A DNA stretch of 64,000 nt from Blastobasis lacticolella (taxonomy: Eukaryota; Arthropoda; Insecta; Lepidoptera; Blastobasidae), in NCBI GenBank assembly GCA_905147135.1, contig LR990049.1, positions 18,989,428-19,053,427 of the forward strand. The letters are read 5' to 3'. A program made the position numbers and the translations under genes. The first letter of the stretch is position 1. Every line of letters starts with the position of its first letter. Shown piece by piece: positions 53,330 through 64,000 of the stretch. The notes beneath the pieces are model-generated. The model worked only from the letters and a program-made list of their open reading frames with translations, was not told the DNA's origin and searched no databases.

Positions 53330-54885
53330 CACCTTGTACGATAAGTGACGATGATACCGATGATAGTGCTTGAATGGCTAGGATCAGCCTATTAACCTAT
53401 TAGTCTTAAACTCTAGATAACATTGAAAATATAATAGTAATAAAATAAATAGTTTTGGAGATCGTCCTTACCCCTACATTTTCCATTAGAATTAAATTCA
53501 TGTTCTCTCGATAATCAGAAACCAACCTCACTTGCAATCACGCTGCTCACAACTTAAGCGTAGTTTCGTCGCAGTCGCAATGCCTCTTAACCTGGCCTTA
53601 AGGGGCATTTCGCCTTAACCTGGCCACCGCAAAGCCGCATTTGACCTAATTCGCACCTGGCGAGGACGCGGCGCACCGCAACGGGAATCCAGTCCGTGAC
53701 CAGACGGCCTGCCTACTGTATTATCTATGCTGTGTCACTGCTACTACTATCTAACTGATATAGCGGACAGTTACTATAGTTGCGAAATTGAAGTGGTAAT
53801 GGCAGGCCACTTAGCTGGCTGAATTGATGGGATGGAAATGTTCTCGGGTAGCTATCATATATAGACTGTGAGGTATCCTACGTCATCAAAAACAAGAAAA
53901 AATCTACTTTGTTGCGATAGTACAGGTTTAAGAGACACACAAAACGTTTGTCTGGCACAACAAGCCGAAGTTTGAGGGACTGGCTGATTGTTCAATCCTC
54001 AAATAAAATGTCTGTTAACTACTCAGCGAATAAAATTATTAGGCTGTTTATCGGTCTGTTAATCAGTTGTCTATTTTTCAATAGTCATTTACCTCATAGA
54101 TAAGTATCTGACCGAATATTTTAATTCTGCCAACATCAAATCAACATGTACTTCAGAGAGGTGAAACAAAAATATCGCTTACACAATTGTTAGAGCAGGA
54201 TAGATTAACGAAGCTATCAGTGGCAAGGAAGCGCTATTTTTAAGGTTATGTTATTCCACAGAATAGAGTTACCTAATATTAGAAAGAAGGATATTCATTC
54301 ATTGTAGTTTACAGTTATTTTATTTGTTGTTTGGTTGGATTGAGGGTTTATATTTTAGTGATTTAAAACGTGGTGATTACCTTCTATTGCAATTTATCGC
54401 AATAGAAAATGAAAAAAGAGAGCGATCTGCAAGTTTCACAACTGCCGAGACTCATTTACTTGTCAGTTCAGTCGGCAAATTCTTTCTTTTCTTTGACGTG
54501 GATTTATATATTCATATATTATGTATGGGCCTCTTCTTTGATTGCTAGGTCATCATGGCTGTCGAAAATATGCATATTATTTACCTACTTCCTTTAAAAA
54601 CTGCAAAATATAACCTCAAACCAACTGATCTATCAAGACGCTATCTGTCGAATAACAGCTATCTGGCGCTCAAAGAGGCAGATATATTTATTCCCCAGAT
54701 AACGGTTTTATTCGTCAAATAACTCTTAACTGACAGTGGAAAAATTCAAAAGCTTGCTATCCGTCGAATAAACGCTAACAGACCCTAAAAAGAATAAAAA
54801 ATTGTGCAGCAGCGTTTTGTGGGTCTTCTTAACCTCTGCTATAGGTACAAAGTGGGATTGTTTTGTACTAGATGAGGTAGGATAA
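53330..54885. other. No gene recognised
   Basis: 1.5 kb with no transposon that I recognise; 53570-53720 is GC-richer. The frames at 54324-54597 have a hydrophobic run but no start context, splice sites or homology that I can defend. Confidence 0.35.
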
Positions 54886-55050
54886 CTTTCGGCAATCGCA
54901 GCGTAGGACGGCCCCCCACGAAATGGACGGACTTCGTAAAGGTCGCATGGAGCCGGTGCATGCGAGGGGCACAAAGTTGATCGGCGAGGAAGGGGTGGGG
55001 GGAGGCCTATATTCAACAGTGGACGCGTGCTGAGATGATGATGACTTCTA
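54885..55050 (+). mobile_element. RTE 3' end, diverged subfamily
   Basis: Frame: GNRSVGRPPTKWTDFVKVAW, SRCMRGAQS, stop, then GWGEAYIQQWTRAE and GATGATGATGA. Same domain end as RTE-1 but clearly a different subfamily. Confidence 0.7.
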
Positions 55051-55102
55051 CCTAATGTCGTCATTAAGTTGCCAATTCTTACTTCCTAAGATAAACGTTG
55101 AT

Positions 55103-55160
55103 AGGAGCGTCGGTGGCCTAATGTGTTTGAACCCGGTACCTCGGGGTACGTTTCGACTCC
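55103..55160 (+). mobile_element. SINE-A head scrap
   Basis: GGAGCGTCGGTGGCCTAATG and a decayed B box region. The body is absent. Confidence 0.5.
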
Positions 55161-55785
55161 TTAACTAAACTAATACTACACCACTGTCACCACTACAAAT
55201 ACATACTTACTTAGGTACATACCTATTTCGACGTTCCACGTATTTTAGGTGTTCCATATCGACCACTCTTTAAAACTTAAATTGTAAACCAAGACGTTTT
55301 CAGACCTGCATCATACAAATCAGTTTATTATTTCAGAAGACATTTCAAAAAGACTCAATTTATTTGGTAAGCTCTTCTTTTCAAAGCTGAAGGAGGAACA
55401 CGAACGAAAACCAGTTCATATTCCGGTCAAATCCTGTTGGAACTGGATGTAACCGCATCAGTCCGGTTGCATTCGACGCATCATTGGTACGGGAATCACG
55501 TGTCTGGACACATTGTAGTGAATTGCAGGTATTGTCCGCCAGGTGTGGACTTCGCGAGTGTTTTGAACAAGAGACGGTAAGTGGGAACGATTTCACGAAA
55601 TTGTATTTCGAAACTTGCTTTCAGGGTACCGTAGCTCAATATGGGATACAGAACTATCCTACTAATTCCATCTTCTATACATAGGTACATAATTTAAAAC
55701 AAAGTCGCTTCCCGCTGTCTGTCCCTATGTATCTATGTACGCTTATATCTTTTAAACTACGCGTTTTTGATACGGATTTTGATGG
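55160..55785. other. No gene recognised
   Basis: 55690-55790 has TTTTAAACTACGCGTTTTTG and GGATTTTGATGGGGTT, similar to the Helitron-like repeats. The rest is unassigned. Confidence 0.4.
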
Positions 55786-55885
55786 GGTTACATCATACAT
55801 ACATACATAAAGCTCACGCCTGTGTCCCACAGGTGGGGTAGGCAGAGACTATGGACCGCCACTTCGCACTAGACGCTTGTTCGAC
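55785..55885 (+). repeat. R4 copy
   Basis: CATACATACATACATAAAGC, GTGTCCCACAGGTGGGGTAG and GACTATGGACCGCCACTTCG. Confidence 0.6.
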
Positions 55886-56500
55886 TGCTTTCATGTGGTT
55901 TTTATCAAGATATATAGTGATTCAAGAGAAAGGTTTATAAGCAAGAAAAAAAGGGTAAGAACGAAGTTGCGACACGACATTCTTCTGCATAAAATTCGAT
56001 TATACCGTAATTTCGTTTACTACCTATATGATACATATAAACAGCGATTTTCACAAGATGGATGCATATTTTGATGAAACTAAATGAAAGTAGGTATTGA
56101 AAGTAACGCACTAGACTAATATCTTTTTTAGGCAGGCACGTGATCAACATACCTGAAAACTAGTCTTAAACGAATCTTTTCAGTAAAAGCGTTGATTTTA
56201 TTTTTCCACAAAAATCCGCTTAATAGAATCCTGTTGCGCTTCGGGGCTAGCAATCGTAACTCGATCGTAACTCGATTGTTAGCTCGAGTCCATCCCTGCG
56301 GAACTAGAGCTTAGGAATTCAATATTTAACTTGTTGCTCCGAACGTCTGTTCTGATACAACAGTTTACAGCTGCAACATAGCACAGGCTTATTTCGCGGG
56401 GCGAAAACATTGTGTTTCAATTATCAGGTTGTTGGACTCTATAAGTTCTTTATTCACACAAGATTTGTACATTACTTTGTTAGGTACACTTGTAGTATGT
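55885..56500. other. No gene recognised
   Basis: 56245-56290 has tandem TCGTAACTCGA words. 56411-56430 carries GTTTCAATTATCAGGTTG, repeated at 57533. Confidence 0.4.
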
Positions 56501-56765
56501 GAAATTATGGTGAGGTATGCAGTATCCCATATGCAGTGGGTGTGGTCCCATGTATCCCTGGGAAAAAGGTGTCTAAACCTGCTTGTATCAGCAAAGCGGT
56601 CCCGCGGGAGACCTAAGAAGCGATGGATTGACATCGCCGAGTCGAACGCGAGAGCCAACGGCTTACGACGTGAGGATACCGAAGATCAGGCAAAGTGGAG
56701 AAAGCAAAGCAGAAAAGCGGATCCTGGCAGTAGCCGGGATTGACCGCTCGGATGATGATGATGAC
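56500..56765 (+). mobile_element. LINE-3 C-terminal fragment
   Basis: MQWVWSHVSLGKRCL, then SRGRPKKRWIDIAESNARAN and GLRREDTEDQAKWRKQSRKA, DPGSSRD and stop, ending in GGATGATGATGATGA. The best coding copy of LINE-3. It runs directly into LINE-6. Confidence 0.8.
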
Positions 56766-56767
56766 GT

Positions 56768-57119
56768 GCAGTATGTATGTATCTCCCAATTTCGGGCCAA
56801 ACTCAAGTGGCTTCCAATCCGCCTTCGCAGGAATATTCACATCCTTTGTGTCCTTTATAATGTTCTCTATAATCCTCGAGCTCATTCTTACCTTCGTGAT
56901 CGTTTTTATTTTTCCCGTTCCCAAGACATGCCCTGTCGCTCTAGCGTCAAGGCACTGCTCTCTATTCCTCCTCATCACTCCGAATGTTATTCCAACTCCT
57001 TTTCTGTTCATGCGGCGAGATTTTGGAATTCGCTGCCACATACTGTACGTACCAGTCCCTCGCCTGATACGTTAAAAAAACGAGTAAAAGAGCACTATCT
57101 TTCCATTTGTTATCCATGA
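56768..57119 (+). pseudogene. LINE-6 reverse transcriptase C-terminus
   Basis: Open frame reading RAKLKWLPIRLRRNIHILCV, LYNVLYN, then SYLRDRFYFSRSQ, CRSSVKALLSIPPHHSECYS, NSFSVHAARFWNSLPHTVR and a stop. The pattern LxWLPIxxRR...YLxxRF...R......P.h....Y..SF.v.A.R.WNSLP is characteristic of the last part of ORF2 in CR1/Jockey-related LINEs. 5' truncated; catalytic domain missing. It abuts the LINE-3 tail in the same orientation. Confidence 0.75.
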
Positions 57120-57411
57120 TATGTATGTGTATATATATATATATATTTATATTTGTATGTGTGTATATATGTATGTATTATGTATGGTGTATTTATATTT
57201 GTACGTTCGTTTATATTCGTTGTACTATAGTAGGTAAGTAAATTTAAGGTGCACGCCATCTGTCTCTCGATTTTGACCTCTCTCTTCCGTTGGTCGTCTG
57301 GAAGATATTTCTTTAGAAATAAGCTGTCTGTACCTGTTGTGATTTTTTCTGTATGTCTATTTTGTATACTAATAATTGTGCACAATAAATGTTAAATAAA
57401 TAAATAAATTA
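57120..57411 (+). mobile_element. LINE-6 3' UTR and tail
   Basis: A TA/TG-rich microsatellite (57125-57175), then unique 3' UTR, ending GTGCACAATAAATGTTAAAT and AAATAAATAAAT. Confidence 0.7.
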
Positions 57412-57529
57412 AAATTATCAAACGCTGATATCTAAACTAGACAAAAGCCTGTATCTTCGAGATACCGTAAATCCAAATATGTGTTTTATAGTTACAACCA
57501 CATAGAACGTTACCTGTACACGAACATTT

Positions 57530-57685
57530 TGTTTCAATTATCAGGTGGTAGGACTTAATCAATCCTAAAGAGTCCGATTGGGTGCATGTTTACATTGTTT
57601 TGTTTTGGCTTGAAGGATAAGGTAGCCAGTGCAATTACGGGCATGAGGCCTTTCATCTTGTTCCTGACAGTGTCTACGCTCGTGC
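57530..57685 (+). repeat. Retroposon 3' repeat with TCAGGTGGTAGGACT
   Basis: TTATCAGGTGGTAGGACTTA, GGCTTGAAGGATAAGGTAGC, CAATTACGGGCATGAGGCCT and TTTCATCTTGTTCC. This order is familiar from common lepidopteran retroposons; the family name is not certain. Confidence 0.5.
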
Positions 57686-57779
57686 GCTTCTACATTTTGG
57701 TTGCCTGCAACCTAAATGCATGAATCGTAGATATTATGAGTGACAGTTTCCGCTTACCACAAAGTCGGTTGCCTGCTCG

Positions 57780-57970
57780 TTCTTTATGACATTCGGTAGG
57801 CAAACAGGGAAGCGGGCCACCTGATGGGAAGTAGTCACCACTGCCTATAGACATTAGCAACACTAAGATTATCGCCAATGCGTTGCCCACCTCTATAACA
57901 CGTTGATCTGGCAGCAAAAAGGAAATTGCCCCTCCACTGCCAAAGCCACGGTTCCCCAAAGCCTGTTAAA
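57780..57970 (-). mobile_element. LINE-4b copy
   Basis: Minus strand: TTGGGGAACCGTGGCTTTGG, CAGTGGAGGGGCAATTTCCT, GGGCAACGCATTGGCGATAA, TGGTGACTACTTCCCATCAG. Well preserved. Confidence 0.75.
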
Positions 57971-58089
57971 ATGTTGTATTTCAAACCGTTATGGGATCAA
58001 AAAATAATATCTAATCCTAACTTATGGAGTGCCAATCTGACCCCGAGACTGTTCAATCACACAGGGCCCCGTGGAAGACCTTGATCAAC

Positions 58090-58331
58090 CTCGCTTCGCC
58101 AACGTGTTGCTAATGTCCATAGGCAACGGTGACCACTTGCCATCAGATAGTCCGCTTGCTTTGTTTGTCCACCCAGACATTGAAAATAAATTGTAGGAAA
58201 AATAGAAGGAATGAAATGTGAAAGAGCCGCTGGTAGAGTGCCAAAACTGGAATTTAGTGTTGCTTTTCTGAAATGTTATTTTGTTGTGAAGTAAATTGAA
58301 CAACGGTGACGTCGTCACCGGGTCAGATAAG
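58090..58331 (+). mobile_element. LINE-4b scrap, then CTTATCTGACC MITE
   Basis: 58090-58170 has GCCAACGTGTTGCTAATGTC, CGGTGACCACTTGCCATCAG. 58230-58331 has GTGCCAAAACTGGAATTTAG and ends GTCACCGGGTCAGATAAG, the right end of the short MITE family; the left end is decayed. Confidence 0.6.
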
Positions 58332-58334
58332 TTT

Positions 58335-58970
58335 GTGGCGCTATGTACTGCTCGGCTGGGCGCGTTTCCCGTGATCCGGTCAAACGCAATCTATTTGCCA
58401 GAGAGTTGCGACGGATCTTTTTTTATTCTGTTACCATGGAATGGCCGTAATTTTATTAAAGAACTGGGTGACCGTCTTCTCTTCAGTCTTGGAGTATGCA
58501 TATCTCAAATATTTGCAAAATCGGTTCACTTAGGCACCTACCCACTATCGACTGATGTTTGCTTACAGAAGTGTCGTTCAGTAACGGTCCAGTAGACATC
58601 TCTCGAAATAAAACCGAGTCGCAACAGATATTTCTATTTCGAGAGAACCGTATTCTTTGTTTCAGATCATTGGTTCGCTCCTCGAGAGATCACGTGGAAA
58701 ATTGTTTGATATTCCATCCACTTTTCGCAAGGGAAAGAAATAATAACGCATAAAATATGCTGAGGTATCGCATTTAATTCCAAATTGCTTGAGAGGTCGA
58801 ATAAACGTTACTGATGGATATTTTGAGACATGTGATTGTAATAACTGTATATCCAGCAATTTCACCCATGTTCATTCGCGTTTAGAACAATTTTCTATGG
58901 TTGACGAGTACCAATAAAAGAATTTTCGTAATTAGCAATACTTATTTACCTACAATATTCATCGATCATT
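58335..58970. other. No gene recognised
   Basis: No repeat identified; 58600-58690 has CTCTCGAAATA and TATTTCGAGAG, a short inverted pair that could fold (58602 and 58636). Confidence 0.45.
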
Positions 58971-59490
58971 GTCGGTGAGGGAATACGTCGGATAAAACCT
59001 GCACATATAGGCGACTGAATGTGTAACTATGATCCAATCTGGTCAGGTTTGCCTAATAGAAGGATTACGGAGTTCAGATAGCAGTCGCTTTACTGTAATT
59101 ACCTGATGGACAAGGCGTACCCCGGGCCATCGTGCGCTAGAGCACAACCGGGATATTACTATTACACCGCATACAGAATTCTAAAGCTGAAAGCCGCTTA
59201 ACTCGCAGAACCAATGGCCAATGGAGGGGACAAGTTCTCGAAAGACGAGCACGTACTTAAAGTGGTTCAAAGTCGATTGGGCGCGCTTACACGGGTAATT
59301 TTTGGCAACAGAAATGGAAGAGAACTAGAAGTCTGAATTCTATAACAATTAATGGAGGAATCTGGAGCAATTTCAATAAAATGCAGCAATTATTTCGCCA
59401 GTATTGCTTTGAAGAGGCGTGTTTCCCGGTAAAATTCGGTAATATTCGGTAATTAATATCAGCGATGAATGTAATATGAAATTATATGAA
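58970..59490 (+). repeat. SINE-A plus RTE-derived module, plus copy
   Basis: SINE-A body (58970-59165) is joined to a sequence that starts like RTE-1 (CTCGCAGAACCAATGGCCAA, GACAAGTTCTCGAAAGACGA) and then turns unique, to TAATTAATATCAGCGATGAA. The same joined module is inverted at 63130-63650. Confidence 0.75.
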
Positions 59491-60600
59491 TAACTTACGA
59501 GTAGCGCTCCATGCAGACGTAGTTTAATCATATTTTCAATATTACGCTATCAAATCCAATGAAATTTGGTAGACGTGATTCAGAAACGAATTTCCATGCT
59601 TGTGGTTTGGCAAATTTTCCTTAAAATATATCGTTTTAACGGGAAATTTTTTAACAACGGTTTTAAATTTGTATGTAATTTATTTTATGTACTGCTTCAA
59701 ATGACAATTGTATTTGTAAAATGTGTATACATTATTGATTACACATATATTAACATTTACAAAAGAGAATCTTATAACTTATTTTGATACAAACATGTTT
59801 TGATGGCTATAACAGAGTGGGTGCCTAGTTGTTTTTATTACTTTGCCGTATTAATAGAGTTACACATTTAATCTGAGGTTGTCAGTTAGCCCCCAGGGAA
59901 ATAACGGTTGATAACGCTCGCAATTGATGGTGACAATAAATTCATGTAGTTATTTGATGTCGGAATATTTACTTACATATCACGCACTATACATTCCTGA
60001 ACTCGTAACAATCCCACTTCTATACAACAATAATAATAATGTAATTAATAGGGCTGTGCTTGCGTGCCTAGTGCTAAGAAATAAGTAAATAAATAGAAAT
60101 TCGAAAGTTAGTAAGGTTAGTTGTTTGGTATGTACACCTATTCCTTCACCCAAAAACGACTTAACGAAATTTTTGCAGTATTCTTTTTTCTAATCTAGTA
60201 TACATAGGCAGGCACATTTATCCCGAAATTTGTTGTGACTCCAGCGAACACGGCTACAATGCCACTGGCAGACACACACACCGTCATTGAGCCACAGACA
60301 CAACGTCAAACTTATAACTCTCGTCTTTTTTCGTCAGAGGTTAATAACAAATACAATATACGAAACAAATCATACCAAAATAGCACCAACGGCTGGAAAA
60401 TCCAAATCCGAAACAACGTCGACCGAAACAGTCTGCGAAGTGCAACATATAAAATTTATATCGAATCGCTCTAGAATTCCCACAATCCAGTGGAGGCAAT
60501 CGCAAAACTACCCTCCGAATGCAACGTGAAAACGAACATGACATTCGTGACAGATGTTCCCCGCGAGGCCAAACAAAATATTAACCAAAGACAACGTCCG
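59490..60600. other. No gene; R6 piece
   Basis: 60225-60340 resembles R6 (TATCCCGAAATTTGTTGTGA, CAACGTCAAACTTATAAC). Otherwise AT-rich without assignment. Confidence 0.45.
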
Positions 60601-60880
60601 CGTATTTTTTATTTAGCGGCGCGCGACGTGCCCGCAAAGGAACTGTCGAACACAGCCAGCCTCTGAAATATTTATACATTCTGCCGCACTGAATCAATCT
60701 GGGTTAGGGGGTAGCCAGATTACGTGGCCCGCGATATTTCCCCTAATTGGGCCTCTGACAGACCCCCGAGCCAAGTTGCGCGCCATTTTGATTTATTTAT
60801 TTTTTTAATTTTCGCCAGCCAGTGCGCAGCGTGTACCTAAAGTTTGGCGGAGTTCCAGTCAAGTATTCGGTATTGCACTT
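60600..60880. other. GC-rich island, possible conserved non-coding sequence
   Basis: Contains TTAGCGGCGCGCGACGTG, CGATATTTCCCCTAATTGGG and CAAGTTGCGCGCCATTTTG. No coding and no repeat recognised. Composition contrasts with both sides. Confidence 0.3.
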
Positions 60881-62490
60881 ATCGAGATTAACTTAGCCGT
60901 TTAAGCTGCACTAACGTGCCAACACTGTCTTTTTGGCTTTGGATATATTAAAAGTTTGCTGCTAAAATAGAGGTAGTATTTTCAAAGTTATTACTAGTCA
61001 AAATTGATGATAAAACATTTGAAAATTCTTGCTTAGAGCCTGCAGCGACGTCAACTCTCTTGTGACTAATAAACATTATCTGGTAACACGTAATTGTTCT
61101 CACTTACTGAGTTCGATTCAGTAGTTCTACGATCGAACATGTACCAATTCTGGCCACTTGAGAATTCGTTCTTCTAAGAATATATCCAACGAACCAAGGA
61201 CGTTAACCTTCGTCTATCTCAAAGTTCAATAGCTTAGCAAAATCCAAATTACATCAAAACCTAAGAAATATACTTATGTATTTCCACCAGAACAATTTTT
61301 TTTTTGACACTTGAACGTGCTCTCGTATTGTTTATGGACGATATTTCAACCGCTCGTGGATTCGTTCCGATTCTAAGCCGCAATAAATGTAACAGGTATC
61401 GTGGTAGTTGAAACGCGAACCTTTCGACAATTTATTACTGTCTGCATTCTTTATTGATATTTGCAGCTGGGATTTGCAGGGGAACAGGTTTAAAGTTTGT
61501 AAGTTGTCGAGATCTAACCCCTATATTCAGAAATGTTCCTAGAGGTTTCACAGTGCGAGTGACCGCGGGTTCCAATGTTACCAGCAATACTAGAGTGTTG
61601 AATGGCGATATGCGTACGTTAAAATCAACGAAACTGACCAAACACAGAACCGTATTGTACGCAGTGCGTATATACGCAGGCAAGCACTGTGAGAATGCAT
61701 AGAAAAGTTACTTTATTTAGACACATAGAGATAAATAAAACTTGCTAGCCAAGGTTTCAATTTCCAAGGAAGGATGAAGGGTGAATTTTCCAATATTTTT
61801 GCTCAGACAAGTACTTTTTCTGCATCGATAGTCTCAGCCTACCCCTATGGGATACGGTCGTGAGTGTGTAAGTAGGTATGTATGTATTTCTTGTGAATAC
61901 GGGTTTAAGAATTTTTGCCCTTATTTACTTAATTAGGGATGAGAAACAAGACATTTTAAAGGATTTTTTCCTTGTTTACTATAAAACAAAGGAAAAATCT
62001 ATAAATAATCTCCGTCTACCTTTCTGTGTAAATCTGGTCACAGGCCCAGTGTTGTGTGCGCTGTAATCACGCGCTGGCGTGTAGTAAAACGCAAAAGGGC
62101 ACCTTTATTACCTATAAACAAGTGTTACCGCAGCTTCGTGCCTCTTGCGACTTTGCTGACCAGAGTGTGGGTGAAACCTACAAATGCATCTGATTCTGAT
62201 AAGATTTCCATAAAGTTGTCCCGTAAACTTATATAAGCCTCTAGTAGGACCAAACGTCCTAAAAAGGTGTTATAATAAATAACATTTATCACCAACAAAA
62301 TGTGTTAAGATAACTTAAGACGTTTAAAGTGTTTCTTGTCTCGGGAGTGACTTTCTTGTTGACGAGTATCAGGGGCCCTATTTTAAAACCACTCGAGTCG
62401 AATGGTTTTAAATTTTTTAGTATGAAATTAATTAACACCAAGAGTTAACGTCTCAAAGATTCGTCCGACAGTAAATAGAGAATTGTAGAG
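60880..62490. other. No gene recognised
   Basis: Overlapping frames on both strands at 61435-61702 are unsupported. 61835-61885 resembles R4 (CCTACCCCTATGGGATACGG, GTATGTATGTA). 62370-62410 is an end of the GGTCCTATTT MITE family. Confidence 0.4.
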
Positions 62491-62655
62491 GTTTTCCCTG
62501 GAGAGTACAACATGGAGTTCTTCAAGAAAGGGGTAAAAGGGGTCGGCAACGCGCGGGTGTTGCCCCTGGTATTGCAAACGTCCATAGGCTGCGGTGACTG
62601 TTTTCCATCAGGCAGGCCGTAAGCTTGTTTGCCATCTTAGCGGTATCAAAAATAA
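62490..62655 (+). mobile_element. LINE-4c 3' end
   Basis: EYNMEFFKKGVKG, then CGTCCATAGGCTGCGGTGAC, TTTCCATCAGGCAGGCCGTA and AGCTTGTTTGCCATCTTAGC with an AATAAT tail. Confidence 0.75.
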
Positions 62656-63130
62656 TAATAATAAGAATGCACATCGATTAGTGTATCTTCGTAGAGCGTC
62701 ATCTTTATCGCACGCGTATGAGTAAATACGAATTAGATAGCCAAAACTTATACCCATATTTTAATGTTGTCAAATGGCATGGCCGTACGTTTTTACCTTC
62801 ATTACGTCGCGCCATTTCGCTCGAAAGTGCTTTAGATAATTAATATCTGCCGGACGCACTCATTTATTAATAGACCCCACAATAGCAAACAATTACAGAC
62901 ACTCGCAAAAGTGTTTCTGAAAGGAAACATAACTTAAGCGAACTGGAGTTGTCTTCAAACACTCTCAACTGAGATGCAAATTATCAAAGTTCCAAGTGGA
63001 AAGCACCAGTGTTGTAAAGACGAGGCTTGCGAGGTTTGCGACAGCCGATCTTGAAGCGCCCTAACTTGTTTATTAGGTCGTTGCCAACGTTTTCTGTACG
63101 TACGCACTCCGGCAAGAATGTTCCATTAGT
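62655..63130. other. No gene recognised
   Basis: 62790-62930 has TTTAGATAATTAATATCTGC and other AATTA words in a slightly GC-richer context. No assignment. Confidence 0.35.
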
Positions 63131-63650
63131 AGCGTTATGGAAATCAATGAAATAAAAATTTCATATTACATTAATCGCTGATATGAATTACCGAATTTTA
63201 CCCGGAAGCACTCCTCTTAAAAGCAATACTGGGGAAGCAATTGCCGTACATATTCCTCCATTAATTGCTCTAGAATTCCGATTTCTAGTTCGGTTCCATT
63301 TCTGTTGACGGGCAAAAATTGCCCGTCTAAGCGCGCCCGATCGACTTTGAACCACTTTGAGTACGTAATCGTCACTCGAGAACTTGTTCCCTCTATTGGC
63401 CAATGATTCTGCGAGCTATGCAGCTTTAGAGTTTAGTATGCTGTGTTGATGACAAAAAAATATGTTTGGTGTTAATGTCCTGGTTGCGCTCTCGCGCACG
63501 AGGGCCAGTGTTCGAATTGACCATGATTCAAAATTTTGGCAGATTAGATAATCACAGAGGAGCGACTGCCATCTCACCTCCATGACCCTGCAGGGGAACC
63601 TGATCAGATTGGATCATGTTTTCCTCACGATGACGACCTCAGTTACGATA
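63130..63650 (-). repeat. SINE-A plus RTE-derived module, inverted copy
   Basis: Inverse of 58970-59490, including the same junction between SINE-A (63470-63650) and the RTE-like CTCGCAGAATCATTGGCCAA. Diverged by many substitutions from its partner. Confidence 0.75.
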
Positions 63651-63904
63651 GACTCATAACTTGTATTCCTACGTAACCACATGCATCCAGTGTTAATCCC
63701 ATTAATAAACCTATAATTAAAACATATGACAATTCCTTACCTTCCAGGGCGAATTATCTTGTCTGTTTACTGTGTGACCGAATCTGTCTTTCCCGTGTTA
63801 GCCTCTACAGCTATTAGAGTTACTGTTTAAATTATCTATAATAGAAGTCTAAGGCTAATTATAAAGAGATATGCTATTAGCTTTTATTGAAATAAGTAGG
63901 TATT

Positions 63905-64000
63905 AAGAGAGGTAGGGCATAGCGGTGTATCCCGTTCAAATTGGAGCCGCCCGACTGGGGAAGTACCTCCGCCTTACAGAATACTCCTTTAAATAGTATT
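63905..64000 (+). mobile_element. LINE-4b 5' block, cut by the window end
   Basis: GAGAGGTAGGGCATAGCGGT, GTATCCCGTTCAAATTGGAG, CGACTGGGGAAGTACCTCCG and CTTTAAATAGTATT. Same block as at 26095. Confidence 0.7.

Noticed and set aside
54324..54597. Hydrophobic short frames as a membrane protein
   Set aside because: No acceptor or start context, overlapping frames in two registers, composition follows local T-richness.
61435..61702. Pair of 82-codon frames on opposite strands
   Set aside because: Mutually overlapping, no domain, no repeat support; typical chance frames.

Overview
The window looks like non-coding nuclear DNA from a moth or butterfly (Lepidoptera). It is AT-rich, has no operon-like gene packing, and is filled with decayed transposable elements. 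Assignment to Lepidoptera rests on recognising an RTE-type LINE and several LINE 3' ends, SINE-like repeats and CTAG-ended repeats that are common in that order. I found no complete host protein gene and no tRNA, rRNA or CRISPR feature. One short stretch (19728-19969) could be the last exon of a small membrane protein. Almost every other open frame is either retrotransposon C-terminal coding sequence or chance.

I use private family labels. SINE-A has a tRNA-like head with A and B boxes, a body of about 350 bp and a (GAT)n tail; the best copy is at 42987. SINE-B has another tRNA-like head, a body of about 250 bp and a (TTTA)n tail; the best copies are at 2799 and 34829. RTE-1 is an RTE-clade LINE; its longest copy is at 6133-7560 and it has many short 3' fragments. 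LINE-2 ends in (TAAG)n. LINE-3 encodes a GRPKKRW motif and ends in (GAT)n. LINE-4a, 4b and 4c are related 3' ends encoding an FKR/FFKK C-terminus. LINE-5 and LINE-6 are two other C-terminal fragments. R3 to R6 are further dispersed repeats.

Layout: 0-6 kb holds SINE and LINE debris. 6.1-7.6 kb is the RTE-1 copy with one in-frame stop. 8.2-10 kb holds a 33-bp minisatellite and three MITEs. 11-13 kb is nested LINE/SINE debris with one clean insertion and target-site duplication. 14-28 kb holds SINE-A copies, inverted-repeat MITEs and the possible membrane-protein exon. 28-44 kb is mixed debris. 44.1-50.7 kb is the outstanding object: a foldback element of about 6.6 kb with arms near 2 kb, internal arrays of a 104-bp repeat, a third partial arm, and a 1.4-kb insertion carrying a 5S-rRNA-like promoter sequence. 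51-58 kb holds MITEs and nested LINE ends. 59-63.6 kb is bracketed by two inverted copies of a SINE-A plus RTE-derived module.

The genes do not work together as a pathway. What the sequence records is transposon activity, nesting and duplication. Coordinates of repeat edges are by eye and should be read as good to about 5-20 bp.
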